Assembly: GCF_030499575.1 (NCBI RefSeq)
Contig: NZ_JASTLC010000001.1
Span: forward strand, 4,426,001-4,490,000
Length of the DNA: 64,000 nucleotides
Source: Streptomyces sp. DG2A-72
GTDB lineage: Bacteria; Actinomycetota; Actinomycetes; Streptomycetales; Streptomycetaceae
Direction: 5' to 3'
Positions 53,351 to 62,078 of this stretch are shown one piece after another. Each line of letters opens with the position of its first letter. The first letter of the stretch is position 1. The notes beneath the pieces were generated by a model. That model saw nothing but the letters and a program-made list of their open reading frames with translations, searched no databases and was not told the origin of the DNA. The position numbers and the translations under genes are program-made.

Positions 53351-54799
53351 TCAGTGGAGGATCCACTCCTGCGACTCGTCTTCGTCCACGCAGGTACTGA
53401 GAGTGAGCGGCTTGCCCTTGCCGTGGGCGGTCAGGCACAGGGTCTGACCCCCGCTGGCCATCTGGAGGTACCAGGCGTTGACCGGACCGCCCGTCACGGC
53501 ACTGCGTGTCCACGGGGTGGAGCCGAACTCGCCGCCGTAGGAGGTGCTCACCATCTGGGCAGCGTTGGTGCTGGTATCCAGGGACAGCGTGGTGGAGCGC
53601 GCGCTGTCCAGCTCGTTGTAGATGAAGAACTGGGAAGGGCTGAACGCGTATTCGGCTCCGTTTCCATTGGGTTTCACCCTCTTCCAGATCTGACTCTTGT
53701 CGGAACTGGCCGAGGCGAGGATGACAGGGGTCCCTGCTGTCATGGTGTCGCCGTATACGTCCACGACCAGTCCGTTCTCGACGTTCTGGATCATTCCCTC
53801 TGCGTACGTGACCGCTGCCGCCGTCGGACGCGTCGTCGCGGGGGCGGGAGCGTCGGACTGGCCGGCTATCGGAGCGCCGTCCGACGTCCCACCGCCGCCC
53901 TGCGCCCCGGAATCCGTTCGCGAGCGGCTGGGGCTGGGCGACGGGGAGCCGGAAGGGGAAGGGCTGCCGGACGGCGTGGCAGTCGGCGTCGGACTCGGAT
54001 CCAGATCCGGGGAGGCCTCGGATCCGGTCAGCCCGGACCAAGGCGTCAACGCTCCGAGCAGGCCAAGCACGGCGACCACTACGGCGGCCACGCAGGCGGC
54101 CGGCCTGCCGTACCGCTGACGCAGGGCGGCGGACCGCACCCGGGCGGGCGCGACACCCGGCACGGTGATGTGGGCGGCCCAGGACATACCGTTCTTGTCC
54201 CGAAGCCTGACCGGCACGTACGCCCGGGGATCCAGCTCCTCCCAGCCCTCATTGACCGTGTCCTGGAACACCCGGTCGCTGATGATCACCACCAGCCCGC
54301 TGTCGGCGAGCTTTTCGGTCACGTACTTGCACGGCCGACTACTGACCAGCCGATCCGCCTCGATCGGCGGCCTGCCCGCGACACCCCCGGGCGCGTCCAT
54401 GGCAGTGCCATAGGTCACCGCGAGGCGCAGGCGCAGCTTCGGGCGGTTTCCGCGGCGCTTGTTCGCCTTGTCGAGCGCGTCCGACAGCGCGGGAACGTAT
54501 TCCTTGAGATAGGGGACGGGGGTGAGGTTCTTCCAGCACACCGACTCGCCGTCTCCGCCCTTCTGGATGCCGTCGGGCGGTCGGCTGATCCCCGACGTCC
54601 GCTCGGCCTCCGCGCGAACCTCCTCCAGGGCGTTCTGGACCTCTCGCCCTTGTTCGCCGGGCAGCTTGCTGTAGCCGGGGAAATCGTCGGTAGTCCAGAG
54701 GACGAAGCCGGGACCGCCCTCACGCTGCTCGTTCAAGTTTGCCGTCCTGTATGCGATCGCCGGGCCGCTGCGGCCGCGAGCGAGGGAAAGGGCTTTCAC
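53351..54799 (-). CDS. Class III nucleotide-cyclase-like protein with membrane anchor and ricin-type ectodomain
   Basis: A 482-residue protein. Residues 30-210 resemble a class III nucleotidyl cyclase domain: FVLWTTDDFPGYSKL (first metal aspartate at 38 or 39), GGDGESVCW (second aspartate at 83), LRLRLAVTYGTAMDA and PPIEADRL with an arginine at 150. The usual asparagine before that arginine is glutamate, so activity is uncertain. A transmembrane helix at about 232-255 and a Ser/Pro-rich stalk follow. A ricin-B-like domain (residues about 330-482, with QIWKRVKP and SQEWILH repeats) ends the protein outside the cell. Its ATG at 54799 overlaps the Crp-like stop by four bases, so the two are coupled. 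Confidence 0.62.
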   Translation of the reverse strand: MKALSLARGRSGPAIAYRTANLNEQREGGPGFVLWTTDDFPGYSKLPGEQGREVQNALEEVRAEAERTSGISRPPDGIQKGGDGESVCWKNLTPVPYLKEYVPALSDALDKANKRRGNRPKLRLRLAVTYGTAMDAPGGVAGRPPIEADRLVSSRPCKYVTEKLADSGLVVIISDRVFQDTVNEGWEELDPRAYVPVRLRDKNGMSWAAHITVPGVAPARVRSAALRQRYGRPAACVAAVVVAVLGLLGALTPWSGLTGSEASPDLDPSPTPTATPSGSPSPSGSPSPSPSRSRTDSGAQGGGGTSDGAPIAGQSDAPAPATTRPTAAAVTYAEGMIQNVENGLVVDVYGDTMTAGTPVILASASSDKSQIWKRVKPNGNGAEYAFSPSQFFIYNELDSARSTTLSLDTSTNAAQMVSTSYGGEFGSTPWTRSAVTGGPVNAWYLQMASGGQTLCLTAHGKGKPLTLSTCVDEDESQEWILH

Positions 54800-55530
54800 G
54801 AAGAGGGGGCGCCATCATAGGCAAGCGCGCGCAGCGCTTCGAGGTCGCGGACAATTGGCCGTCTGCGATGACGTTCGACAAGGCCGTGCCGTGCCAGCTC
54901 GGCCATGGCACGCTCGACGGTCTTCTCCGAGCAGCTGATCATGGCGCCCCATTCGACCTGGGTCAGATCCACCTGGATGACCGTGCTGCCGCGCAGAGGT
55001 GTGCCGAAGTCCTCCGCCATCGCGACGAGGGCTCGCGCGAGCCGTATCCGTGCCCTGGTCGAGGAGTTGTCGATCCGCCGCAGGGTTGCGGTCCGGAACT
55101 TGCCCAGGACCGTCCGTTCCAGCTGGAGCCGCACCTCCGGCCGGTCGGCCAGGTACTGCTCCAGGCCAGGCCCGCTGAGCCGCACGGCCCTGACCGGCTC
55201 CTGCCCGCATGCCGTGACGGTCGCGGTTCTGGGACCGCCGTCCCGCGCGGCGATCTCGCCGACCACGTCGCCTCCGGCACGCATCGCGAGGAGTGCCTCG
55301 CCGGTGCCGCCGATGCCCGCGGTCACCTTGACGAACGAGGACATGAGCAGGAAGACGTCCGTACCCCGTTCGCCCTCCATCATCAGTTTCTCGGCCCTGC
55401 CGAAGCCGACTGGTTCACCCGCCATGACGAGAGCCCGCAGAGCCGCGGGTTCCAGCGCTCGAAGGAAGCTGGCGGCGCGCCACGCCTCGCAGTTGTCCCG
55501 TATGAGCTCCCTGGCCCCTGCCTCGTCCAT
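54796..55530 (-). CDS. Crp/FNR-family cyclic-nucleotide-binding regulator
   Basis: A 244-residue regulator. Residues 20-140 are a cNMP-binding barrel with a complete phosphate-binding cassette (GDVVGEIAARDGGPRTATV: Gly-Glu and the Arg-Thr-Ala). The helix-turn-helix lies at about 170-215 (LTQVEWGAMISCSEKTVERA). It is coupled by ATGA overlap to the cyclase-like gene, which suggests that its ligand is made by that protein. ATG at 55530. Confidence 0.9.
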   Translation of the reverse strand: MDEAGARELIRDNCEAWRAASFLRALEPAALRALVMAGEPVGFGRAEKLMMEGERGTDVFLLMSSFVKVTAGIGGTGEALLAMRAGGDVVGEIAARDGGPRTATVTACGQEPVRAVRLSGPGLEQYLADRPEVRLQLERTVLGKFRTATLRRIDNSSTRARIRLARALVAMAEDFGTPLRGSTVIQVDLTQVEWGAMISCSEKTVERAMAELARHGLVERHRRRPIVRDLEALRALAYDGAPSS

Positions 55531-55648
55531 CCGTACCCCTGGAAGATTGACGAATCAAGGATCGAGCGTAGGGCGGTGGACAGCACTGCGTCCCCGGATT
55601 CCAGCTGAAGGCGGGCCGGGGACGGACGGGCTCAGCGGACAGATCAGG

Positions 55649-57100
55649 TCAGGTCAGACCCAACGCAGGCATCAGGTAGTAGAACGCGAACACCGCCGAG
55701 ACGACGTACATCGCGACCGGGATCTCCTTGCCGCGGCCGGCCGCCAGGCGCAGGACGACGAAGGTGATGAAGCCCATGCCGATGCCGTTGGTGATCGAGT
55801 AGGTGAACGGCATCATCAGCATCGTCACGAAGGCCGGGATCGCGACCGTGTAGTCCGCCCAGTCGATCTCCTTGACCGAACCGGCCAGGATCAGGAAGCC
55901 GACCGTGAGCAGCGCCGGAGTGGCCGCCTGTGACGGGACCATCGTGGCGACGGGTGTCAGGAACAGGGCTACGGCGAACAGCGCGCCGGTCACGACGTTC
56001 GCGAAGCCTGTGCGGGCGCCCTCGCCGACGCCTGCCGTGGACTCCACGAAGCAGGTGGTGGCCGAGGAGGAGCTGGCGCCGCCCGCGGCGACCGCGATGC
56101 CGTCGACGAAGAGGACCTTGTTGATGCCGGGCATATGGCCCTGGGCGTCGGTCAGCTTGGCCTCGTCGCTGACGCCCATGATCGTGCCCATCGCGTCGAA
56201 GAACGTCGACAGCAGGACCGTGAAGACGAAGAGGGTGCCGGTCAGGACGCCGACCTTGGAGAAGCCGCCGAACAGGCTGACCTCGCCGATCAGGCCGAAG
56301 TCGGGCGTGGCCACCGGGTTGCCCGGCCACGTCGGGGTCGTCAGCCCCCAGGAGGGGATGTCCGCGACCGCGTTGATGACGACGGCCAGCACCGTCATCG
56401 CGACGATCGAGATCAGGATCGCGCCGGACACCTTGCGCACGATCAGCGCCAGCGTGAGCAGCGTGCCGAGGATGAAGATCAGCACCGGCCAGCCGGTGAG
56501 ATGACCGTCGCCACCCAGCTGCAGCGGGACCGTGGTCTGCGCGGCGTCCGGGATGCGGGAGATGAAACCGGAGTCGACCAGGCCGATCAGCATGATGAAC
56601 AGGCCGATACCGATGGAGATGGCCTTGCGGAGGCTGTAGGGCACGGCGCTCATGACCCGCTCACGCAAACCCGTGGCCACCAGCAGCATCACGATGAAAC
56701 CGGCCAGCACCACCATGCCCATCGCGTCCGGCCACGACATCCGCGGGGCGAGCTGGAGCGCGACGACCGAGTTGACGCCGAGACCGGCGGCGAGCGCGAT
56801 CGGTACGTTGCCGATGACACCCATGAGCAGCGTGGTGAACGCGGCCGTCACGGCCGTAGCGGTGACCAGCTGGCCGCCCGCGAGCTGGTTGCCGTACATG
56901 TCCTTCGCGCTGCCGAGGATGATCGGGTTCAGCACGATGATGTAGGCCATCGCGAAGAAGGTGGCGAAACCGCCGCGGATCTCGCGCGGCAGCGTGCTGC
57001 CCCGCTCGGAGATCTTGAAGAAGCGGTCGAGTGCGCCGTAGGCGGGCCCGGCTCCCGGCTGTTCGGGGGCGGGGACCTTGGCGGGGGCCGAGGTGGACAT
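55649..57100 (-). CDS. NCS2-family purine permease (AzgA/PbuG type)
   Basis: A 483-residue integral membrane protein with about twelve to fourteen helices. The NCS2 hallmark segments are GGFATFFAMAYIIVLNPIIL and ALAAGLGVNSVVALQLAPRM; the middle motif is LLSTFFDAMGTIMGVSDEAK and later STAGVGEGARTGFANVVTG. Relatives import adenine, guanine or hypoxanthine by proton symport. ATG at 57100 opens MSTSAPAKVPAPE; the promoter region is shared with the divergent DUF2530 gene. Confidence 0.94.
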   Translation of the reverse strand: MSTSAPAKVPAPEQPGAGPAYGALDRFFKISERGSTLPREIRGGFATFFAMAYIIVLNPIILGSAKDMYGNQLAGGQLVTATAVTAAFTTLLMGVIGNVPIALAAGLGVNSVVALQLAPRMSWPDAMGMVVLAGFIVMLLVATGLRERVMSAVPYSLRKAISIGIGLFIMLIGLVDSGFISRIPDAAQTTVPLQLGGDGHLTGWPVLIFILGTLLTLALIVRKVSGAILISIVAMTVLAVVINAVADIPSWGLTTPTWPGNPVATPDFGLIGEVSLFGGFSKVGVLTGTLFVFTVLLSTFFDAMGTIMGVSDEAKLTDAQGHMPGINKVLFVDGIAVAAGGASSSSATTCFVESTAGVGEGARTGFANVVTGALFAVALFLTPVATMVPSQAATPALLTVGFLILAGSVKEIDWADYTVAIPAFVTMLMMPFTYSITNGIGMGFITFVVLRLAAGRGKEIPVAMYVVSAVFAFYYLMPALGLT

Positions 57101-57238
57101 GTATGTGGTGGTTCCTACGAAGAGAAGTGGTCAGGCACAAACGGTTTCAGTATGAACATATAAGGTCGGGGTCGACCATCTCCGCGCGTAGATATCTCAC
57201 TCCTCTCAGACACCCGATCGCCTCGTAAGCTGTCCCCC

Positions 57239-57523
57239 ATGGCGAAGTGGACCCCAACACACGAGGCGCCGGAGCCCCTGGAGGGCCCCGTGGCCGGCAC
57301 CGTCACGGGCGGCACGATCCTCTGGTTCGTCCTCTTCCTGGTGCAGCTGCCCTTCTACGGCTGGTTCGACGACCACGGCCACACCTGGTGGGTGTGGACC
57401 TGTCTGGCCGGCGGCGGGCTCGGGCTGATCGGTATCTGGTACGTCCGCAGGCGCGATGCCGCGCTCAAGCGAGCGGCCCTCGAGCAGCCCAAGGAAACGA
57501 CCGGCGAACCCCAGTCGTCCTGA
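57239..57523 (+). CDS. DUF2530 membrane protein
   Basis: A 94-residue protein with two transmembrane helices (residues about 26-43 and 50-67, from GTILWFVLFLVQLPFYGWF and TWWVWTCLAGGGLGLIGIWY) and a charged C-terminal tail (VRRRDAALKRAALEQ). It matches DUF2530, an actinobacterial family of unknown function usually found beside the NCS2 permease. ATG at 57239; no obvious ribosome site. The intergenic gap of 138 bases includes gtagatatctcactc, a possible regulator site. Confidence 0.85.
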   Translation: MAKWTPTHEAPEPLEGPVAGTVTGGTILWFVLFLVQLPFYGWFDDHGHTWWVWTCLAGGGLGLIGIWYVRRRDAALKRAALEQPKETTGEPQSS

Positions 57524-57627
57524 TGTGTCCGCGCCCTACAACCAGGGCACGACACCCCTCCTCCCCAAGTCGGAACTTCCGCGCACTCAGCGGGTGAAGG
57601 CGTAAATCCGCACGTAACGTCGAATGC

Positions 57628-60027
57628 ATGACGCATATCGACGCGGGCGCCGAACTCGAATCCGCGCACCCGATACCCACCGACGTGGCAGTGACCGGGC
57701 TCACCGCCGCCGAGGTGGCCGAGCGGGTCGCGCGCGGGGAGGTCAACGACGTCCCGGTGCGCAGCAGCCGGTCCACCGTCGACATCGTCCGCGCCAACGT
57801 CTTCACCCGGTTCAACGCGATCATCGGCGTGCTCTGGGTGATCATGCTGTTCGTCGCGCCCGTCCAGGACAGCCTGTTCGGCTTTGTGATCCTCGCCAAC
57901 ACCGCGATCGGCATCATCCAGGAGTGGCGGGCGAAGAAGACTCTCGACTCCCTGGCGGTGATCGGCGAGGCCCGGCCGACCGTACGACGGGACGGGGTGG
58001 CCGCCGAGGTCAGTACCTCGGACATCGTCCTGGACGACCTGATCGAGATCGGGCCGGGTGACAAGGCCGTGGTCGACGGGGTGTGCATCGAGGCCGACGG
58101 TCTGGAGATCGACGAGTCACTGCTCACCGGTGAGGCCGATCCGGTCGTCAAGCAGCCCGGGGACCAGGTGATGTCCGGCAGCTTCGTGGTCGCGGGCGGC
58201 GGCGCGTTCAAGGCGACCAAGGTGGGCCGCGAGGCCTACGCCGCCCAGCTCGCCGAGGAGGCCTCCCGCTTCACGCTGGTCCACTCCGAGCTGCGCACCG
58301 GCATCTCCACGATCCTCAAGTACGTGACGTGGATGATGGCGCCGGCCGCGATCGGCCTGATCATCACGCAGATGGTCGTCAAGAACAACGACTTCAAGGA
58401 CTCCGTCGCCCGCACCGTCGGCGGCATCGTCCCGATGGTCCCCGAGGGCCTGGTCCTGCTCACCTCCGTCGCCTTCGCGATCGGCGTGATCCGTCTTGGC
58501 CGGAAACAGTGCCTCGTCCAGGAACTCCCCGCCATCGAGGGCCTCGCCCGCGTCGACACGGTCTGCCTCGACAAGACGGGCACCCTCACCGAGGGCGGCA
58601 TGGACGTCACCGAGCTGAGACCCCTCCAGGGCGCCGACGACACGTACGTACGACAGGTGCTGGGCGCCCTCGGTGAGTCGGACCCCCGCCCGAACGCCTC
58701 GCTCCAGGCCATCATCGACGCCTACCCGGACGCCGACGAATGGCGCTGCACCGAGTCCCTCCCCTTCTCCTCCGCCCGCAAGTACAGCGGCGCCTCCTTC
58801 AGCGAGGGCAACGGCGAGTCCAGCGCCTGGCTCCTCGGCGCCCCGGACGTCCTCCTCGCCGACGACGACCCCACGCTGGCCGAGACGGACCGGCTCAACG
58901 AACAGGGTCTACGAGTGCTGCTGCTGGCCCGCGTCACCCGCGAGCTCGACGACCCCGAGGTCGCCCGGGGCGCCCGCCCCACCGCCCTGGTCGTCCTGGA
59001 GCAGCGGCTGCGCCCGGACGCCGCCGACACCCTGCGCTACTTCGAGGAGCAGAACGTCCGGCCCAAGGTCATCTCCGGCGACAACGCGGTGTCGGTCGGC
59101 GCGGTCGCGAGCAAGCTGGGCCTGTCCGGTACGACGGTCGACGCCCGCCGGCTCCCCTCCGACAAGGACGGCATGGCGGACGCCCTCGACGAGGGCACCG
59201 TGTTCGGGCGGGTCACCCCGCAGCAGAAGCGGGACATGGTGGGCGCGCTGCAGTCCAAGGGGCACACGGTCGCGATGACCGGCGACGGCGTGAACGACGT
59301 ACTCGCCCTGAAGGACGCCGATATCGGCGTGTCCATGGGGTCGGGCTCGGAGGCCACGAAAGCCGTCGCCCAGATCGTGCTGCTGAACAACAGCTTCGCC
59401 ACGCTGCCGTCGGTGGTGGCGGAGGGCCGGCGGGTCATCGGCAACATCACGCGGGTAGCGACCCTGTTCCTGGTCAAGACGGTCTACTCGGTCCTGCTGG
59501 CCATCCTGGTGGTCTGCTGGCAGGTCGAATACCCCTTCCTGCCCCGCCACTTGACCCTTCTCTCCACCCTGACCATCGGCATCCCCGCGTTCTTCCTCGC
59601 CCTCGCGCCCAACAAGGAGCGGGCGAAACCCCACTTCGTACGCCGGGTGATGCGGTACTCGATCCCGGGCGGGGTCCTGGCGGGCCTTGCGACCTTCGCG
59701 ACGTACCTGATAGCCCGCAGCTACTACACCGGCGAAGGCTCGTTGGCAGCGGAGACCAGCGCGGCGACGCTGACGCTGTTCCTGATCTCCATGTGGGTAC
59801 TGGCGATCGTCGCCCGCCCCTACACCTGGTGGCGGATCCTCCTGGTCGCCGCCATGGGCTGCGGCTTCCTGGTGGTGCTGATCGTGCCCTGGCTGCAGGA
59901 GTTCTTCGCACTGAAGCTGGTCGGGGTGACGATGCCGTGGATGGCCGTCGGCATCGCGGTGGTGGCGGCGGTCGCCCTGGAGGTGCTTTGGAAGTGGGTC
60001 GACCGCCGCTTTCCCGTCCAGCGGTAA
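57628..60027 (+). CDS. P-type ATPase, CtpE-like calcium/cation pump
   Basis: A 799-residue P-type ATPase. The actuator motif is ESLLTGEADPVVK, the membrane signature VPMVPEGLVLLTSVAFAIG, the phosphorylation site CLDKTGTLTEGG and the hinge AMTGDGVNDVLALKDADIGV. Eight to ten membrane helices are visible. The length and the PEGL membrane signature resemble mycobacterial CtpE, a calcium transporter; no heavy-metal binding domain is present. ATG at 57628. Its stop is ten bases from the convergent secreted-protein gene, and the three secreted proteins beyond may be functionally linked. Confidence 0.92.
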   Translation: MTHIDAGAELESAHPIPTDVAVTGLTAAEVAERVARGEVNDVPVRSSRSTVDIVRANVFTRFNAIIGVLWVIMLFVAPVQDSLFGFVILANTAIGIIQEWRAKKTLDSLAVIGEARPTVRRDGVAAEVSTSDIVLDDLIEIGPGDKAVVDGVCIEADGLEIDESLLTGEADPVVKQPGDQVMSGSFVVAGGGAFKATKVGREAYAAQLAEEASRFTLVHSELRTGISTILKYVTWMMAPAAIGLIITQMVVKNNDFKDSVARTVGGIVPMVPEGLVLLTSVAFAIGVIRLGRKQCLVQELPAIEGLARVDTVCLDKTGTLTEGGMDVTELRPLQGADDTYVRQVLGALGESDPRPNASLQAIIDAYPDADEWRCTESLPFSSARKYSGASFSEGNGESSAWLLGAPDVLLADDDPTLAETDRLNEQGLRVLLLARVTRELDDPEVARGARPTALVVLEQRLRPDAADTLRYFEEQNVRPKVISGDNAVSVGAVASKLGLSGTTVDARRLPSDKDGMADALDEGTVFGRVTPQQKRDMVGALQSKGHTVAMTGDGVNDVLALKDADIGVSMGSGSEATKAVAQIVLLNNSFATLPSVVAEGRRVIGNITRVATLFLVKTVYSVLLAILVVCWQVEYPFLPRHLTLLSTLTIGIPAFFLALAPNKERAKPHFVRRVMRYSIPGGVLAGLATFATYLIARSYYTGEGSLAAETSAATLTLFLISMWVLAIVARPYTWWRILLVAAMGCGFLVVLIVPWLQEFFALKLVGVTMPWMAVGIAVVAAVALEVLWKWVDRRFPVQR

Positions 60028-60036
60028 TGCCGTGTC

Positions 60037-60882
60037 TTACTGCACGTCGACGTAGTCACCGGCGACCGCAGTCGGCGCCGTGGTCGGGGAACCCGCGAAG
60101 GTGAAGCGGTAGTAGCCGTCCGTGGAGGCCGTGACCGTCGTCTTCAGGGTGCCGGTCGAGGTCGACGTGATGCCCTTGACGTTGGTGTAGTTGGTGGTGC
60201 CCGCCTTGCGGAACTGGAGCACGACCTTCTGGTTGGCGTAGCCCGCGTAGGTGTTGGTGTCCCAGTTGGCGCGGGACAGCTTGCCGGTGACGGTGATGGT
60301 CTTGCCCTTCAGCACCGGCTCCGGCGCGGCGTTGACCGTCAGCTTGGCGGCGCGAAGGACCTTGCGGGTGCCAAGGTCGCCCTGCCACTTGGTGTCCTCG
60401 TCGGCGGTGACGGCGAGACCGCCCGCCTTCCAGGTGCCGGCCTCGGAACTCGACAGCTCACCGTCGGCCGGACGGATGTTGATCACGGCCGAGCAGTTGA
60501 GGACCGTCGACGAGGCGGCGGTGCAGGTGCCCGGGTCGTCGCTGATGAGGACGTTGGTCGCCGACTCCACCGAGGTACCGCGGTAGATGAGGGGACCGCT
60601 GGCGAAGTTGTCAGCGCTGGTGTCGAGGTCGGCGGCGTGGGTCAGGGTGTACGTGACCGGCACGGCGACCTGGGCCGTGGTGCCGACGACGATCGACTTG
60701 CCCTTGTTGACCTGCATGTTGGAGAAGGTGACGTCGAGTTCGGCGGCAGCGGCCGTGGAGCCGGCCGTGCTCAGGGGGAGCTTGCCGGAGGCGGGAGCGT
60801 CGGCGGCCTGGGCGGCCGGGACGACGAGAGCAGAGAGGGCCAGGGCGCCGGTGACGGCGGCCACGGTGGTACGGATGCGCAT
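60037..60882 (-). CDS. Secreted Ig/Cadherin-like protein, paralogue 1 (DUF5707-like)
   Basis: A 281-residue exported protein; the signal peptide is VAAVTGALALSALVVPAAQA. The mature part has a beta-rich first domain (VTFSNMQVNKGKSIVVGTTA) and a C-terminal domain common to all three paralogues: KLTVNAAPEPVLKGKTITVT, GKLSRANWDTNTYAGYANQK and VVLQFRKAGTTNYTNVKGI, ending GDYVDVQ. The C-terminal pattern resembles bacterial surface beta-sandwich domains annotated as calcium-binding or DUF5707. ATG at 60882. Confidence 0.8.
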   Translation of the reverse strand: MRIRTTVAAVTGALALSALVVPAAQAADAPASGKLPLSTAGSTAAAAELDVTFSNMQVNKGKSIVVGTTAQVAVPVTYTLTHAADLDTSADNFASGPLIYRGTSVESATNVLISDDPGTCTAASSTVLNCSAVINIRPADGELSSSEAGTWKAGGLAVTADEDTKWQGDLGTRKVLRAAKLTVNAAPEPVLKGKTITVTGKLSRANWDTNTYAGYANQKVVLQFRKAGTTNYTNVKGITSTSTGTLKTTVTASTDGYYRFTFAGSPTTAPTAVAGDYVDVQ

Positions 60883-60978
60883 GAACTTCCTCAGGTGGAC
60901 CGAGCAAAAGGTGGGGAAACTGCCCGACCCGGGGCACGGGGGCCCCGGCGTCGGTGACGAACGCTTCTCGGGGACCGC

Positions 60979-61887
60979 TTACTTCACATCGACGTAGTCG
61001 CCCGCGACGGTGACCGGCGCGGTGGCCGTGGTGCCCTTGAACTGGAAGCGGTAGTAGCCGTCGATGGATGCCTTGACGGTGGTCTTCAGGTTGCCGGTCG
61101 TCTTGGTCTTGATGCCCTTGACGTTCGTGTAGTTGGTGGTGCCCTTCTTGCGGAACTGCAGCACCACCGACTGGTTGCCGTAACCGACGTACCTGCTGTT
61201 GTCCCAGTTGGCGTGGGTCAGCTTGCCGGTGATGGTGATGGTCTTGCCCTTCTTCACCGGCTCCGGCGCGGCGTTGACCGTCAGTTGGGACAGACGCTGG
61301 AACCTGAAGGAGTTCGTCGGGTCCTTCACCACGACGCCGACCTTGTCCAGGTCCGGGTCGTCGGGGTCCTCGCCGTTGTACGCGACCGCGAACGCGGCCG
61401 CCTTCCAGGAGGCGGCGTCGTCGTTGAACAGGTAGAACGGGTCGATCGCGACGGTGGCCTTGCAGGAGGCGACGGTCGCGGACGAGTCCGTGCAGGTGGC
61501 GTCGCTGCTCGTGAAGTCGGAGAAGGAGTCACCGAACGATTCGCCGCGGTACAGCTGGACGGCCGCGACGAAGTCCGCGGCGTGGATGTCGACGTCCGCA
61601 CCATGGGTCAGCGTGAAGGACACCGGAACCTTGACGGTGGCGGTGGTGCCGACGACGACGTTCTTGCCGCTGTTCACCTTCACGTTGGAGAAGGAGGCGT
61701 CCAGGACGTACGACGCGCCGGCCGCGGCCGTGGCGAACGCCGACGTGCCGTCAGCCGCGGCCACGGCGTCGAGGGCGGCGGCCACGTTCGCGGGGACCTT
61801 CGGCTCGGCGGCCGTCGCGACCGGAGCGGCGACGGCGGAGAGGGCCAGGGCGCCGGTGACGGCGGCCACGGTGGCTCGAATACGCAT
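60979..61887 (-). CDS. Secreted Ig/Cadherin-like protein, paralogue 2 (DUF5707-like)
   Basis: A 302-residue exported protein closely related to its neighbours. Signal peptide VAAVTGALALSAVAAPVATA. The common domain reads QLTVNAAPEPVKKGKTITIT, GKLTHANWDNSRYVGYGNQS and VVLQFRKKGTTNYTNVKGI, ending GDYVDVK. The central part is richer in acidic residues (YNGEDPDDPDLDKVG), as in calcium-binding loops. ATG at 61887. Its upstream 150 bases resemble those of paralogue 3. Confidence 0.82.
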   Translation of the reverse strand: MRIRATVAAVTGALALSAVAAPVATAAEPKVPANVAAALDAVAAADGTSAFATAAAGASYVLDASFSNVKVNSGKNVVVGTTATVKVPVSFTLTHGADVDIHAADFVAAVQLYRGESFGDSFSDFTSSDATCTDSSATVASCKATVAIDPFYLFNDDAASWKAAAFAVAYNGEDPDDPDLDKVGVVVKDPTNSFRFQRLSQLTVNAAPEPVKKGKTITITGKLTHANWDNSRYVGYGNQSVVLQFRKKGTTNYTNVKGIKTKTTGNLKTTVKASIDGYYRFQFKGTTATAPVTVAGDYVDVK

Positions 61888-62035
61888 GCGTTCCCCAAGT
61901 GGAGAAAGGGGGCCCCGGCGCTGGTCGTTCCCGACGGCTCGTCGTCGGCACGGGGCCCAAATGATCGCGGAGTCTGTTGACTCACGTGATCAGATCTGTG
62001 GCGGAGGGGAATGGTTGTACGGACGGTGCGAGATT
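61888..62035 (-). repeat. Duplicated upstream segment of secreted paralogue 2
   Basis: Matches 62949-63085 with about 70-80% identity and the same order of blocks: cgttcccca next to the start, ggtcgttcc, acggctcgtcgtcggc, cggggcccaa and ctgttgactc. It includes the promoter and 5' leader, so the duplication covered the whole gene. Confidence 0.7.
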
Positions 62036-62078
62036 TGTGCGGGAAATCTCAAGATCCCCCTCCGCCACAGGGTCGGGC

